In this document: positions 56,449 to 64,000 of the stretch, one piece after another
Layout of the letters: every line of letters starts with the position of its first letter
How positions within the stretch are numbered: the first letter of the stretch is position 1
Source: CAWGMT01 sp963823675
Lineage (GTDB): Bacteria > Planctomycetota > Planctomycetia > Isosphaerales > Isosphaeraceae
Length of the DNA: 64,000 bases
Direction: 5' to 3'
Assembly (NCBI GenBank): GCA_963823675.1
Contig: CAWGMT010000010.1
Coordinates: 501,399 to 565,398 of the forward strand
Program-made: the position numbers and the translations under genes
Notes under the pieces: model-generated
The model's database searches: none
Told to the model about the DNA's origin: nothing
Seen by the model: only the letters and a program-made list of their open reading frames with translations

Positions 56449-57579
56449 TCAAGAATCGCGCCCCAACGACGCCGGTTTCGACACCGGCGCACTGAGCTTG
56501 GCTTGATATTCCTGGCGCAGCTTTTCGTAGCTCTCTTCCCGCAGTCGATACAGCCGGCGCAGCGGTCGCGGTACGTGCCGCGCCATCGCGTAGGCTGTCA
56601 GAAGGGGCAGCGCGATCGTCGAGTCGGCGTAGCAGGTCACCGAATCGGGCAGCGTGTCCGGATCGACCTTGCCCCATGTCATCGCCTCACTCGCCGTCGC
56701 GCCCGAAAGCCCTCCGGTATCGGGACGGGCGTCGGTGATCTGGAGGAAGTAGTCATGGCCACTCTCGCTGAGCCCGAGCACTTCCTGGATCTGGGGCTCG
56801 GTCTGGAGCATGAAGTTCTTGGGACTGCCGCCCCCTAGAATCAGAACGCCCGACTTACCGCCGCCGCGCTTGGCGCCATAGACGATCGCCGCGGTTTCGT
56901 TCACGTTGCGCAGCGTGTCGATCTGGAGCTTGCCGCCCGCCAAGCTCAAGGCGGCGACGTTCATCCCGATCGAGCTATCCCCGGGGCTGGAGGTGTAAAC
57001 CGGCACGCTCGCCTCGAAGGCCGCGGCCAGCAAGCTGTGCGACGGCCGGCCGAGCTCTCTGGCCCTGCCGTGCAGGTAGCGCCCGACTTCATGGTGAAAC
57101 TCGGCCGTTCCCATCGGCCGCGCGAACGCCTGGTCACGAAGCAGCTCGCGATAGAACGCGTCCGTGTCGAGCAACGTCTGGTAGTCGAAAACGATGTCGT
57201 AGATCCGGATCACCTCGTTGCGGCGGAGCTCGAAATCATCGAGGTTGGGACGACTCTGATGAAGGGGCAGGCCAAGGGCGTAATGGGTGTCGTGATACAG
57301 ATTCGCGCCGGTTGACACGATCCAGTCGACGAAGCCGGCCTTGATCAAGGGGATGAGGCAGCTCATTCCCAAACCCGCCGGGGTCAAGGCGCCTGCAAGG
57401 GTCACGCCGACGGTGCAATCGGCCGCGAGGAACTTATCCGTGAAAACCCGGCAAACTTCGCGCAGCCTTCCCGCGTTATAGCTCGAAAACGTCCGGTCGA
57501 TCAGATCGGCAACGGTCTCGCGGCCCGAGATTTCGGGCGGCGCGATGCGATGCACGCTGATGCTCTCGAGGAAACCCAT
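56449..57579 (-). CDS. Deoxyhypusine synthase-like protein (probable polyamine enzyme)
   Basis: A 376-residue protein of the deoxyhypusine synthase family. Motifs: TVGVTLAGALTPAGLGMSCL, IVSTGANLYHDTHYALGLPL, VYTSSPGDSSIGMNVAALSL, SGVLILGGGSPKNFMLQTEP, ITDARPDTGGLSGATASEAM and the catalytic lysine K304 in TWGKVDPDT, equivalent to human K329. Bacteria have no eIF5A, so bacterial members generally act as homospermidine synthases or similar aminobutyl/agmatine transferases. The next gene upstream on the same strand is a pyruvoyl arginine decarboxylase, which makes agmatine; a shared polyamine route is therefore likely. Tandem 65-bp repeats lie between the two. Confidence 0.88.
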   Translation of the reverse strand: MGFLESISVHRIAPPEISGRETVADLIDRTFSSYNAGRLREVCRVFTDKFLAADCTVGVTLAGALTPAGLGMSCLIPLIKAGFVDWIVSTGANLYHDTHYALGLPLHQSRPNLDDFELRRNEVIRIYDIVFDYQTLLDTDAFYRELLRDQAFARPMGTAEFHHEVGRYLHGRARELGRPSHSLLAAAFEASVPVYTSSPGDSSIGMNVAALSLAGGKLQIDTLRNVNETAAIVYGAKRGGGKSGVLILGGGSPKNFMLQTEPQIQEVLGLSESGHDYFLQITDARPDTGGLSGATASEAMTWGKVDPDTLPDSVTCYADSTIALPLLTAYAMARHVPRPLRRLYRLREESYEKLRQEYQAKLSAPVSKPASLGRDS

Positions 57580-57641
57580 GTGTCTGCTCGCTGTGGGTCT
57601 TGATCCGTTGAGTCGGCGGATTCACGCCGGCTGGAGCGGCT

Positions 57642-57870
57642 GCGTTCGGTCAGGGTAGAAGGATCGCGGCCGCCGTAGTCATCACGCTCCGCGTGATGAA
57701 TCTCACGCGTTCGGTCAGGGTAGAAGGATCGCGGCCGCCGTAGTCATCACGCTCCGCGTGATGAATCTCACGCGTTCGGTCAGAGTAACAGAATCACGCC
57801 CGCCGTAGTCATCACGCTCCGCGTGATGAATCTCCTGCGTCCGGTCAGGGTAGCAGAATCGCGGCCGCCA
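57642..57870. repeat. Three and a half tandem 65-bp repeats, each with a hairpin
   Basis: Units start at 57642, 57707, 57772 and 57837 (partial), each beginning gcgttcggtcagggtag (gcgtccggtcagggtag in the last). Units 1 and 2 are almost identical; unit 3 has several changes. Every full unit carries the palindrome tcatcacgc-tcc-gcgtgatga (9-bp stem). The partial unit covers the last codons and stop of the arginine decarboxylase gene, so the array seems to have arisen by duplication of the 3' end of that gene with its downstream hairpin. Confidence 0.9.
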
Positions 57871-58390
57871 CCACGGTGGTCCACAGGCCATCCTTGTGAC
57901 CGACAGCGGTCTGGGTCACTTCCTTCGTCTTGTAAAACACCTCGGCGATTTTCCAGATTTCGCGCTTTTCGTCCCACGAGCTGTCGGGGTTGAACTCCAC
58001 GCCCAGAACGGTTGCCAGCATTTCGGCGGCCAGATCCTCGGCGTAATCGGCCGCCGTCTTGGCCGTTTGACCGTAGGCGTGGTGCTCGGAGAGATACCCG
58101 AACTGGGTCCGATCGCGGGGGATTGCCACGCCCACACTTGCGGCCACCAGCCGGTTGGGCTCGGCCGTGGCACTTTCGCTCATCACGACGTGAACGATCT
58201 GGCCAGGTTGGAGGTCCTTGAGCCCCTCATCGATCGAGACTTCCTTGCAATTGGGAGGGAAGATGCTCGAGACCCGAACCAAGTTGTAGCAGGCGATTCG
58301 AGCGTCGCGGAGGGCCCGCTCGAAGCTGCTCAATTTCTCCCGATGGGTTCCCACACCTTTGGTGAAGAACAATTTCGTGGGTACGTACAT
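57845..58390 (-). CDS. Pyruvoyl-dependent arginine decarboxylase
   Basis: PvlArgDC (EC 4.1.1.19) makes agmatine from arginine with a self-generated pyruvoyl group. The 181-residue protein has the self-cleavage site in NLVRVSSIFPPNCKEV (Ser41-Ser42), the family N-terminus MYVPTKLFFTKGVGTHREKL, and SESATAEPNRLVAASVGVAI. Length is as expected. The beta chain would be residues ~1-41 and the pyruvoyl alpha chain the rest. The neighbouring deoxyhypusine-synthase-like gene suggests agmatine or putrescine feeds a longer polyamine. The extreme C-terminus (AAAILLP) is encoded in the partial fourth unit of the tandem repeat. Confidence 0.92.
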   Translation of the reverse strand: MYVPTKLFFTKGVGTHREKLSSFERALRDARIACYNLVRVSSIFPPNCKEVSIDEGLKDLQPGQIVHVVMSESATAEPNRLVAASVGVAIPRDRTQFGYLSEHHAYGQTAKTAADYAEDLAAEMLATVLGVEFNPDSSWDEKREIWKIAEVFYKTKEVTQTAVGHKDGLWTTVVAAAILLP

Positions 58391-58885
58391 CTTATGCCTG
58401 ACACCCCCTGGACCGGCCGACCTGAGCGATCACGCCGGATTGTTCGGCTTCAGCGGACTGTTGAATGCGTCGCCCCCGCGCGCCGCCTGACAACTAGGTA
58501 GAATTATTATGGGATTGCCGACCCGGCATCAAGGCCATAGGCGCTGGCCGAAGATTATTGTCGCCTTTCGCGGAGCGAAAGACGTCTGTTACGGGAAGTT
58601 ATTTGCGTCCCGATCCATAGGCGGCCAAGAACTCGACAGGCCGGCCTTTGAACGCGCATTGTCCCACAGTAAACTTCCTTTTTCTGCGTCTTTTGCGTTC
58701 GTGCGTCATGGTGTTACCATCCAGCGACTTATACCTCACGCGGCCATGAGTGACACATCCTGGAATTCTTGGAAGTTGTGTTGAAAATCCAGCCGCGCTC
58801 TCCTCGGCTAGCGCATCGCGGATACCGCCTCGCAGCGCGTCCATCATGTCTTCTTCGGGGTGGCCGCCGGCCGGGAAGATGCGTC
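58391..58885. other. Gap with a dispersed palindrome, no intact gene
   Basis: No complete gene was supported. On the minus strand RRIFPAGGHPEEDMMDALRG (about 58820-58890) may be a frameshifted continuation of the HTH-type gene that ends at 58886. The left part should carry the promoter of the arginine decarboxylase gene. Confidence 0.35.
58564..58581. repeat. Dispersed palindrome CCTTTCGC-gga-GCGAAAG, copy 2
   Basis: Same palindrome as at 55249-55267, with one base pair fewer in the stem. Confidence 0.6.
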
Positions 58886-59146
58886 TCAAGACCGTGAGGC
58901 GGCGCCGCGTGGTTTGAGGATCCGGCCCGCGGCCCCGGCGGCGTTACTCGCCAGCAACCCGACAGCCTGATCCAGGAAGTGCCGGCGCAACGTTGCGACC
59001 AGGCGGCGGACTCTGCGATCCTTGGCCCATCGAAATAGCGTACTGTCGCGCACCTCGTTGGCGCGAGCCCAGTCTGGTAGAGACTGCCCCTGCGCAAGTG
59101 CAAGGGCGAGCTGGGCTTCCTTACTCTCGCGATATTTTCTGGCCAT
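58886..59146 (-). CDS. Small helix-turn-helix protein, probably truncated or frameshifted
   Basis: From ATG 59146 the protein reads MARKYRESKEAQLALALAQG with a probable HTH in SLPDWARANEVRDSTLFRWA, then KDRRVRRLVATLRRHFLDQA and a helical segment with SNAAGAAGRILK. It resembles the small phage-type HTH proteins common in planctomycetes, which normally continue with TLRR-type helices for another 40 or more residues. Here the frame ends in an atypical RGAASRS, so a frameshift near 58905 is likely. The function is not known. Confidence 0.5.
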   Translation of the reverse strand: MARKYRESKEAQLALALAQGQSLPDWARANEVRDSTLFRWAKDRRVRRLVATLRRHFLDQAVGLLASNAAGAAGRILKPRGAASRS

Positions 59147-59530
59147 GGTAGCCAATGAGAGCCAGTGAGAGGATTCCACTGGTTTTTTTCTGTTTCGCCC
59201 GCCCACGGTTCTCAGCCCCGGGCATAGGGCTGGCCGGCACGCCCTCGAGGGGCAAGGAAATGGGGATTTGATTTTAACCATGAGCAGCACGAATCTTACG
59301 ACTGGGAGAGCCATCTTCATGAGTATCACCCGACAACCTCGTCGTGATGACAGGTCCGGAGACTCGCTCGAACCCAGTCGTCCGTCTCTATTCGTGAGAT
59401 TCGTGTTATTCGTGGTTGACTTCCGTCCGAGTCAGCGCGATCGGGACGCGTTCGGGGGTGAACCCGCTGGGGGACATGTTGAATTCGCAGTCTCCTCGCA
59501 AGTCGATACTATATAAAATGCGCTGAATTC
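59147..59530. other. Intergenic stretch before the IS1182-type element
   Basis: No gene was supported. It contains a short direct-repeat-like run (gtgagattcgtgttattcgt followed by ggttgac) of the type often found between planctomycete genes. AT content rises sharply at about 59505, which probably marks the approach to the IS element end. Confidence 0.35.
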
Positions 59531-59551
59531 AAAATTTCATTAACGCAAGTT

Positions 59552-61411
59552 CTACAATTCGCCGATTTTTTTGTCACAACCTCTTATGCTGCCAAGCGAA
59601 AAAAAAAATGGAAAATCTTTCGTGCTGTTCACTGCATGACGTTTGCGACAGAACGCCGCTCTGAAAAAGTCGGTGTTTTTGCTCAAGCGGCTCGCGAGCC
59701 TGTCAAACGATGAGGACGCGCCGTGCCACCCGCGGAAAACTGTCTGGAAACCGGCCAATGGCCGCGCGAGCGGCGTGCAAAAGTCCGCACTTAGCCCAGA
59801 TTTTCCTGCGTCAAGGGTCTGGGCCACTTGGCTGCTCACCCAGGCGCGCAGCTTCGTCGATGCCGCTGCTCGCAGCACATTCCAGCCAGCCACTTTGTGC
59901 AGGATCACACGAAACACGCTCCCGCGACCGCGCACCTTCAGCCGAGCAAGACCCAGCCGATTCTTCAGGCCGCTGTTGGTCGACTCGATCCCCGAGCGTC
60001 GCGCGTACCGTTCTTTGAACACCGGGGTCTCTTGCTCGCGCCGCCGCCCGGCCAGGCGATGATCCTTGTCGGTGAACGTCATCGTGTAGTAACGGCCACC
60101 CCAGTTTTTGTTGATCGGACACGCATTGCGAAATGGGCATCCGCCACAGATCTCCGGCGGCATCTCGATCCGCGTCGTGCCCGTTTCCTGGTCGCGCTCG
60201 ACGGAAAGCGGCGCGTGACCCTGCGGGCAGGCTTCCACCTCCCCGGTCCGCTCGTCCACGGCGAAATCGTCCAGGGTCAGCGCCTCGGGATCGCTCTGGA
60301 CCTCGCCGCCGGGGATCGGCGCCACCAACTCCACACCGCGAGCTTGGGCCGCTCGCACGTTGCCGTCGCCGCCGTAGGCTGTGTCGGCCAGCATCTCCCC
60401 CGGCAACAACTTCGCCTTTTCGAGCTGGTCGAGCATCGGGACCACCGAACCGGCGTCGGCCTCGGCGGCCGTCTGCGGCAAGCTGCCGGTGATCAACTGC
60501 ACCTCGTTCTCCGGGCTGCACGTCTCGGCGATCTGCACCTGATAGCCGGGGCCCTTGTGGCCGTCGTAAGTGGCACCGAGGTCCGAGGGGTTCTGCACGC
60601 AGTCGCCGCCGGTCTTGGTCTTAACGACGACCTTGTCCTGGCTGAGCTCGCACTGCTGGCCGAAGATCGTGATCAGGGCCTTGTAGCTGGAGCGACCCGC
60701 CATGCCGGCATCGTCGGCGAAGTGCGCGATGATCCAGTGCAGATCCTCGGCTGCCTGCTGCCGCGACCGCTGCCTGGCCTCGGCATCCTTGTCGCCGGCG
60801 AACAGTTGCGAGTCGGCCGGCTGGTAGCGGAGGCGGAACGCTTCCGGCAGCGCCGCGTACGACTCTGGGGCATGTCGCTTGACCTGGGCCAAGAACCGCT
60901 TGACCGCCAGGGCCATCAGCTTGGTGCGGCCGAAGTTGGCCATATGGCTGAAGACATGGGTCGAGTCCAACCGCTGCTGAGAGACGTTGAGTTCCAGCAC
61001 CTCGGCCAAGCGAGTGGTCACGTCGTGGAAGACCTGGGCGGCCAGGTCGTTGTCGCGGAACAGCTTCTGGTAGCGTTCGATGGTGCGCGGACAAACGCTG
61101 GCGCCGGGCTCGAGGTTGAGGGCGTACTGGACGTCGCTGCGGAAGATGTAAGCCTCGGCGGCCTCCTCGGCGGTCCAGTCGAAGAAGTCGGCCAAGAAGA
61201 CCAGGCCGGCCATCGAGTACAGTTCCTTGGTGGGGGCGCCCAGTGACTGGCTGAAATTCTGCGCCAGCTCGCCGACCGGCATGACTTCCAGGAGGACGTG
61301 TCGAAAGACGCCCTGCCAGCCCGAGCCGATGATCCGTCGGCCGGCGGGCGGGATGATGCCCTCGAAGGGGTCGAAGAGGCGGTTTTGTCGCGGATCGTTG
61401 GTATAAATCAT
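59552..61411 (-). CDS. IS1182-family transposase
   Basis: A 619-residue DDE transposase of the IS1182 type. It has the N-terminal DUF772-like domain (GVFRHVLLEVMPVGELAQNF; DFFDWTAEEAAEAYIFRSDV), first Asp in QQRLDSTHVFSHMANFGRTK, second Asp in MLADTAYGGDGNVRAAQARG, a zinc-binding-type insertion (CGGCPFRNACPIN), and Glu in YARRSGIESTNSGLKNRLGL. The frame is intact. The AT-rich flanks (about 59515-59600 and 61420-61520) likely hold the IS ends, but I could not match convincing terminal inverted repeats by eye. Confidence 0.9.
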   Translation of the reverse strand: MIYTNDPRQNRLFDPFEGIIPPAGRRIIGSGWQGVFRHVLLEVMPVGELAQNFSQSLGAPTKELYSMAGLVFLADFFDWTAEEAAEAYIFRSDVQYALNLEPGASVCPRTIERYQKLFRDNDLAAQVFHDVTTRLAEVLELNVSQQRLDSTHVFSHMANFGRTKLMALAVKRFLAQVKRHAPESYAALPEAFRLRYQPADSQLFAGDKDAEARQRSRQQAAEDLHWIIAHFADDAGMAGRSSYKALITIFGQQCELSQDKVVVKTKTGGDCVQNPSDLGATYDGHKGPGYQVQIAETCSPENEVQLITGSLPQTAAEADAGSVVPMLDQLEKAKLLPGEMLADTAYGGDGNVRAAQARGVELVAPIPGGEVQSDPEALTLDDFAVDERTGEVEACPQGHAPLSVERDQETGTTRIEMPPEICGGCPFRNACPINKNWGGRYYTMTFTDKDHRLAGRRREQETPVFKERYARRSGIESTNSGLKNRLGLARLKVRGRGSVFRVILHKVAGWNVLRAAASTKLRAWVSSQVAQTLDAGKSGLSADFCTPLARPLAGFQTVFRGWHGASSSFDRLASRLSKNTDFFRAAFCRKRHAVNSTKDFPFFFSLGSIRGCDKKIGEL

Positions 61412-61692
61412 TCTGGGCGCAACTCCTTTTTCAGGATATGGTTAAGTATACAGTTGCGTCCAGTGAAGTCAAGAGAAAAATGATCATAAATTCTAAATTG
61501 TCAATAAGTTGCGCCGAAAACTAAGCCCCGTGGACATTGGACGAAGCGGCTTCGCCGCGAGATGGGGGAGCGGCTTGGTCCGGTTTCGGGGACTGGGGGA
61601 GCCAGAGCTCGAACGAATGTGATGTGATACCTATGGTCGTCCAGCCGTTGTGGCTGGAGTCCTTTGATCCTGACACTTCAAGGGGTATCACA

Positions 61693-62564
61693 ATGTCCGA
61701 GCTCAAAACCCGCATGATCCGAGACATGCAACTCGCCGGGCTGGTAGAAGGAACCCGTCGCGAGTATCTCCGAGCTGTTCGCCAACTAGCAGCCTATTAC
61801 ATGGTCTCGCCCGATCAGCTCAGCGAGCGGAACGTCGAGGATTACCTTCTTTACGTCCGCGATGAGTTGGGAGTAGCCAAGGGGACCTTCGCGCCGATCT
61901 TCTTCGGGCTTAAGTTCCTCTATCTCAATACGCTTGGCTACGACTGGCCTCTGTTCACGAAAAAAAAGTCCGCACGCCACGCCGGGAGCGGTTGCCCGAC
62001 GTACGCAGCGACGAGGACTGCCGCCGCCTGATCGCCACCCTGCAAAAGCCTGTCTATCGCGGCTGCTTTGCCCTCATCTACGCTTATGGCTTGCGGATCA
62101 ACGAGGCGGTCACGCTCCCCATCTCCGCGGTCGACTCCAAGCAAATGGTTCTGCGTGTCATCGGCAAGCGAAACAAGGAGCGGATTCTCCCGCTGACCGA
62201 ATCGACCCTCCAGATGCTCCGCGAGGTCTGGAAAACCCACCGCAGCCGGCGGTGGCTCTTTCCCAGCCGGCGGCTGACCACCCACCTGCCTGATGCGACC
62301 GCACGGGCCGCATTTATCCAGGCGAGGAACGCCTGCGGCTTCAACGCCAATTTCCGACCGCACTCGCTGCGTCATAGCTTCGCCACGCACATGCTCCAGC
62401 GGGGCGTAGACATCCGGATCATCCAGATCCTTCTCGGGCATTCAAGCCTGCGATCCACCGAGATCTACACCCACCTGACCGAGCCCTTGCGGGACCAGCT
62501 CCGCCACCTCCTGGCTCAGACCACCGACGGCCTCTTCGAGGGACGGAGGCCGAGCCATGGTTGA
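61693..62564 (+). CDS. Tyrosine recombinase (phage-integrase family) joined by a -1 shift at a slippery A-run
   Basis: The N-terminal SAM-like core-binding domain (MSELKTRMIRDMQLAGLVEG, then YLRAVRQLAAYYMVSPDQLS) and the catalytic domain lie in two frames. The catalytic domain has Arg in YAYGLRINEAVTLPIS, Lys in IGKRNKERILPL, HSLRHSFATHMLQ (HxxR), LLGHSS and the Tyr in STEIYTHLT. The join is at 61960-61970, where the zero frame reads acg aaa aaa aag tcc. A -1 shift on A-AAA-AAG gives KKVRTPRRERLPDVRSDED. This may be a programmed frameshift or a missing A in an A-run. The stop overlaps the ATG of the IS91 transposase by 8 bp, so the two form one mobile unit. Confidence 0.85.
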
Positions 62565-63743
62565 TCCCCGCGTTTACCCCCCGAAGGGGAAATTCGAGTT
62601 GGCGGACGTCGTCCACCGATTCGGTCCCCAATACACCGCTCAACACGGCGACCGGATGATGCCCTCGCACAAGAAGGCACTTTCAGACATCGCCGCCTGC
62701 TGCACTCGAGAGCTGGGGGGACGGCTTTACTGCTGCGACGATTGTGACGATACGTTTTGGCGCTACCACTGCTGCCGGAACCGGGCCTGCCCCAAATGCC
62801 ATGGAAGCCAGGCCCGGCTGTGGCTCCAAGACCGTCACGCCGAGCTGCTGCCCTGCGACTACTTTCACGCCGTGGTGACCGTGCCCCGGCCGTTGCGTGC
62901 GGTGTTCCGCCGCAACCAGAAGTTGATGTACGGCCTGCTGATGCAGGTCTCGGCCGCGGCGGTCAAGGATCTTTGTGGCGAAAAACGACACCTCTGGGCC
63001 TTGCCCGGCATGCTGTCGGTGCTCCACACCTGGAACGGCCGCCTGGACTATCACCCCCATGTGCACCTGCTGATCACCGGCGGCGGGATTACCGCCGACG
63101 GCCAACACTGGGAGCCGGCGCGAGGAAAGTTCCTCGTGCCGGTTGCCGTCCTTTCCCGCAAGATCGCCGCGCAGTTTCGCGCGGCCCTGAAGGCCACGGC
63201 GCCGGCCGTCTTCGCCGAGGTCTCCGCCGGCGTCTGGCAACGGGAGTGGGTCTCCTTCTGCAAGCACTACGGCTATGGTAATGATGCCGTGTTGACTTAT
63301 CTGTCGCGGTACGTCTTTCGCACGGCCATCACCAACGCACGGATTCTCGGCATGGACCAAACCCATGTGACCTTCCGCTGGAAAGACCGCACCGCCGATG
63401 CGTGGCGCACCGAGCGGCTGCCGGGCGGGAGTTCTTGCGGCGCTTCCTCCAGCATGTCCTGCCGCGAGGGTTTCACAAGGTCCGATACTACGGGCTCTGG
63501 CACCCCTCGAAGCGAGACCAGTCCAACCGTGCTTGGCTGCTTTTGATGCTGGCCAAGCCGGCCAACCCCGCCCAGCCGCTGAAGCTCACAAGCCTCTCCG
63601 AGGTCTTGAGCGAGCTCATCGAAACGGCCGATGAAGCCCTCAACAAAGCGCGGGGCCATGACGAGGAGCCACCACGATGTCCCCACTGTGGCAGTTGCCG
63701 GACGCGGCTGCTCGGCGAATATCCCCGGTTGGGGGGGCCGTAA
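62557..63743 (+). CDS. IS91-family (Y2/HUH-type) transposase, one frameshift
   Basis: About 395 residues. The N-terminal zinc-binding region is YCCDDCDDTFWRYHCCRNRA followed by CPKCHGSQARLWL. The HUH motif is in YHPHVHLLITGGG, and conserved segments such as LSRYVFRTAITNARIL and VTFRWKDR follow. A -1 shift near 63430 joins ERLPG to EFLRRFLQHVLPRGFHKVRY, with the C-terminus CPHCGSCRTRLLGEY. IS91-type enzymes move by rolling-circle transposition and need no inverted repeats. A tyrosine recombinase gene directly upstream is a known arrangement in a subset of IS91 relatives. Confidence 0.88.
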
Positions 63744-63958
63744 CTCCGACGGGAAAGTAACCCGAAACGCCGACAACGATACGATTGTACCGTGTTCTTA
63801 AGCCCCGAAGGACGCGGTCGCAGGCTCCCGCTGCGCCACCGGGAGTGAAATCTCGGTCATTTTCGCGGGCCGATGCTCATCGAACGGTCTGACCGCCCCT
63901 AACGATCGCCATTGGCACCCTCGCATCCCCCATCTCGCGGCGAAACGCTTCGTCCAAG

Positions 63959-63994
63959 AGACTTTTCTCATCGGCTTCGCGATGAGAAAAGTCT
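63959..63994. repeat. Perfect 15-bp stem hairpin
   Basis: The arm agacttttctcatcg and its exact complement cgatgagaaaagtct are separated by 6 bases (gcttcg). It lies ~215 bp after the IS91-type transposase gene. It might be the terminal hairpin of the mobile unit, a transcription terminator, or a dispersed repeat. Confidence 0.7.
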
Positions 63995-64000
63995 TGTCTC

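Noticed and set aside
57642..57870. CRISPR array
   Set aside because: Units are 65 bp directly abutting without variable spacers, and they derive from a gene end; no cas genes are present.
59828..61246. Plus-strand open frame of about 470 codons opposite the IS1182 transposase
   Set aside because: It mirrors the transposase gene and shows low-complexity His/Arg/Leu-rich translation typical of antisense frames in GC-rich DNA.
59515..61520. Terminal inverted repeats of the IS1182 element
   Set aside because: AT-rich flanks share only loose similarity (gcgc followed by scattered matches); no convincing repeat could be aligned by eye, so boundaries are not annotated.
1..64000. tRNA or rRNA genes
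   Set aside because: No cloverleaf with a TTCGA-type T-loop in a tRNA context and no conserved rRNA segments were recognised in any intergenic region.

Overview
The window reads as a GC-rich chromosome segment from a planctomycete, most likely of the Isosphaeraceae/Gemmatales type. This is inferred from gene content rather than from a marker gene: no rRNA or tRNA gene was seen. Pointers are short operons on both strands with many 4-bp ATGA overlaps, an ECF sigma factor paired with a membrane-anchored LolA-like protein, a Lys/Ala-rich histone-H1-like protein, a deoxyhypusine-synthase-like enzyme, Uma2 proteins, IS1182/IS4/IS91 elements, and an ole hydrocarbon cluster joined to a PUFA-synthase-like megaenzyme.

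Layout. 0-12.8 kb is mostly metabolic: an amidohydrolase tail, a myo-inositol oxygenase, hisI, a class V aminotransferase with serA, a radical SAM operon, the ECF sigma pair, an aldehyde dehydrogenase and a dihydrouridine synthase. 12.87-14.57 kb is an IS4-type insertion sequence with inverted repeats. 14.8-20.4 kb is a four-gene minus-strand operon encoding a WXG100-like protein, two small partners and a very large FtsK/SpoIIIE ATPase with coiled coils and two membrane segments: a type VII secretion-like system of unfamiliar composition. 20.7-25.0 kb is a probable defence module: a nuclease-like gene interrupted by a stop codon and a PLD-helicase-DUF3427 protein. 25.76-37.85 kb is one 12-kb operon. 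It encodes a PfaC-like megaenzyme (KS-CLF-AT-DH-DH) and OleA, OleB, OleC and OleD, which would condense two acyl chains head to head and finish a long, probably polyunsaturated, hydrocarbon. 37.8-39.8 kb holds a broken Phd-like antitoxin, a HEPN/MNT pair and a Uma2 protein. 39.8-49.2 kb has a Tm-1-like/PEP-hydrolase-like pair, three two-component signalling genes, nadA and glgB. 49.2-58.4 kb has mutS2, a HEAT lipoprotein, a histone-like protein, ruvAB, a Sua5-type tRNA-modification enzyme, and a polyamine pair (deoxyhypusine-synthase-like and pyruvoyl arginine decarboxylase) separated by 65-bp tandem repeats. 58.5-64 kb is a mobile region: an HTH fragment, an IS1182 transposase, a tyrosine recombinase and an IS91-type transposase.

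Data quality matters here. About twenty apparent single-base frameshifts break otherwise well-conserved genes (serA four times, mutS2 four, the FtsK gene three, the PfaC-like gene two, and one each in oleB, oleC, dus, two kinases, the Sua5-type gene, the recombinase and the IS91 transposase). Each side of each break stays conserved, often next to a homopolymer, which fits uncorrected long-read indels better than gene decay. In one case (oleC/oleD) the extra base creates a false gene fusion. Genes are therefore listed with their full reconstructed extents. The glgB catalytic Asp-to-Asn change and two in-frame TAG codons should be judged with this in mind.
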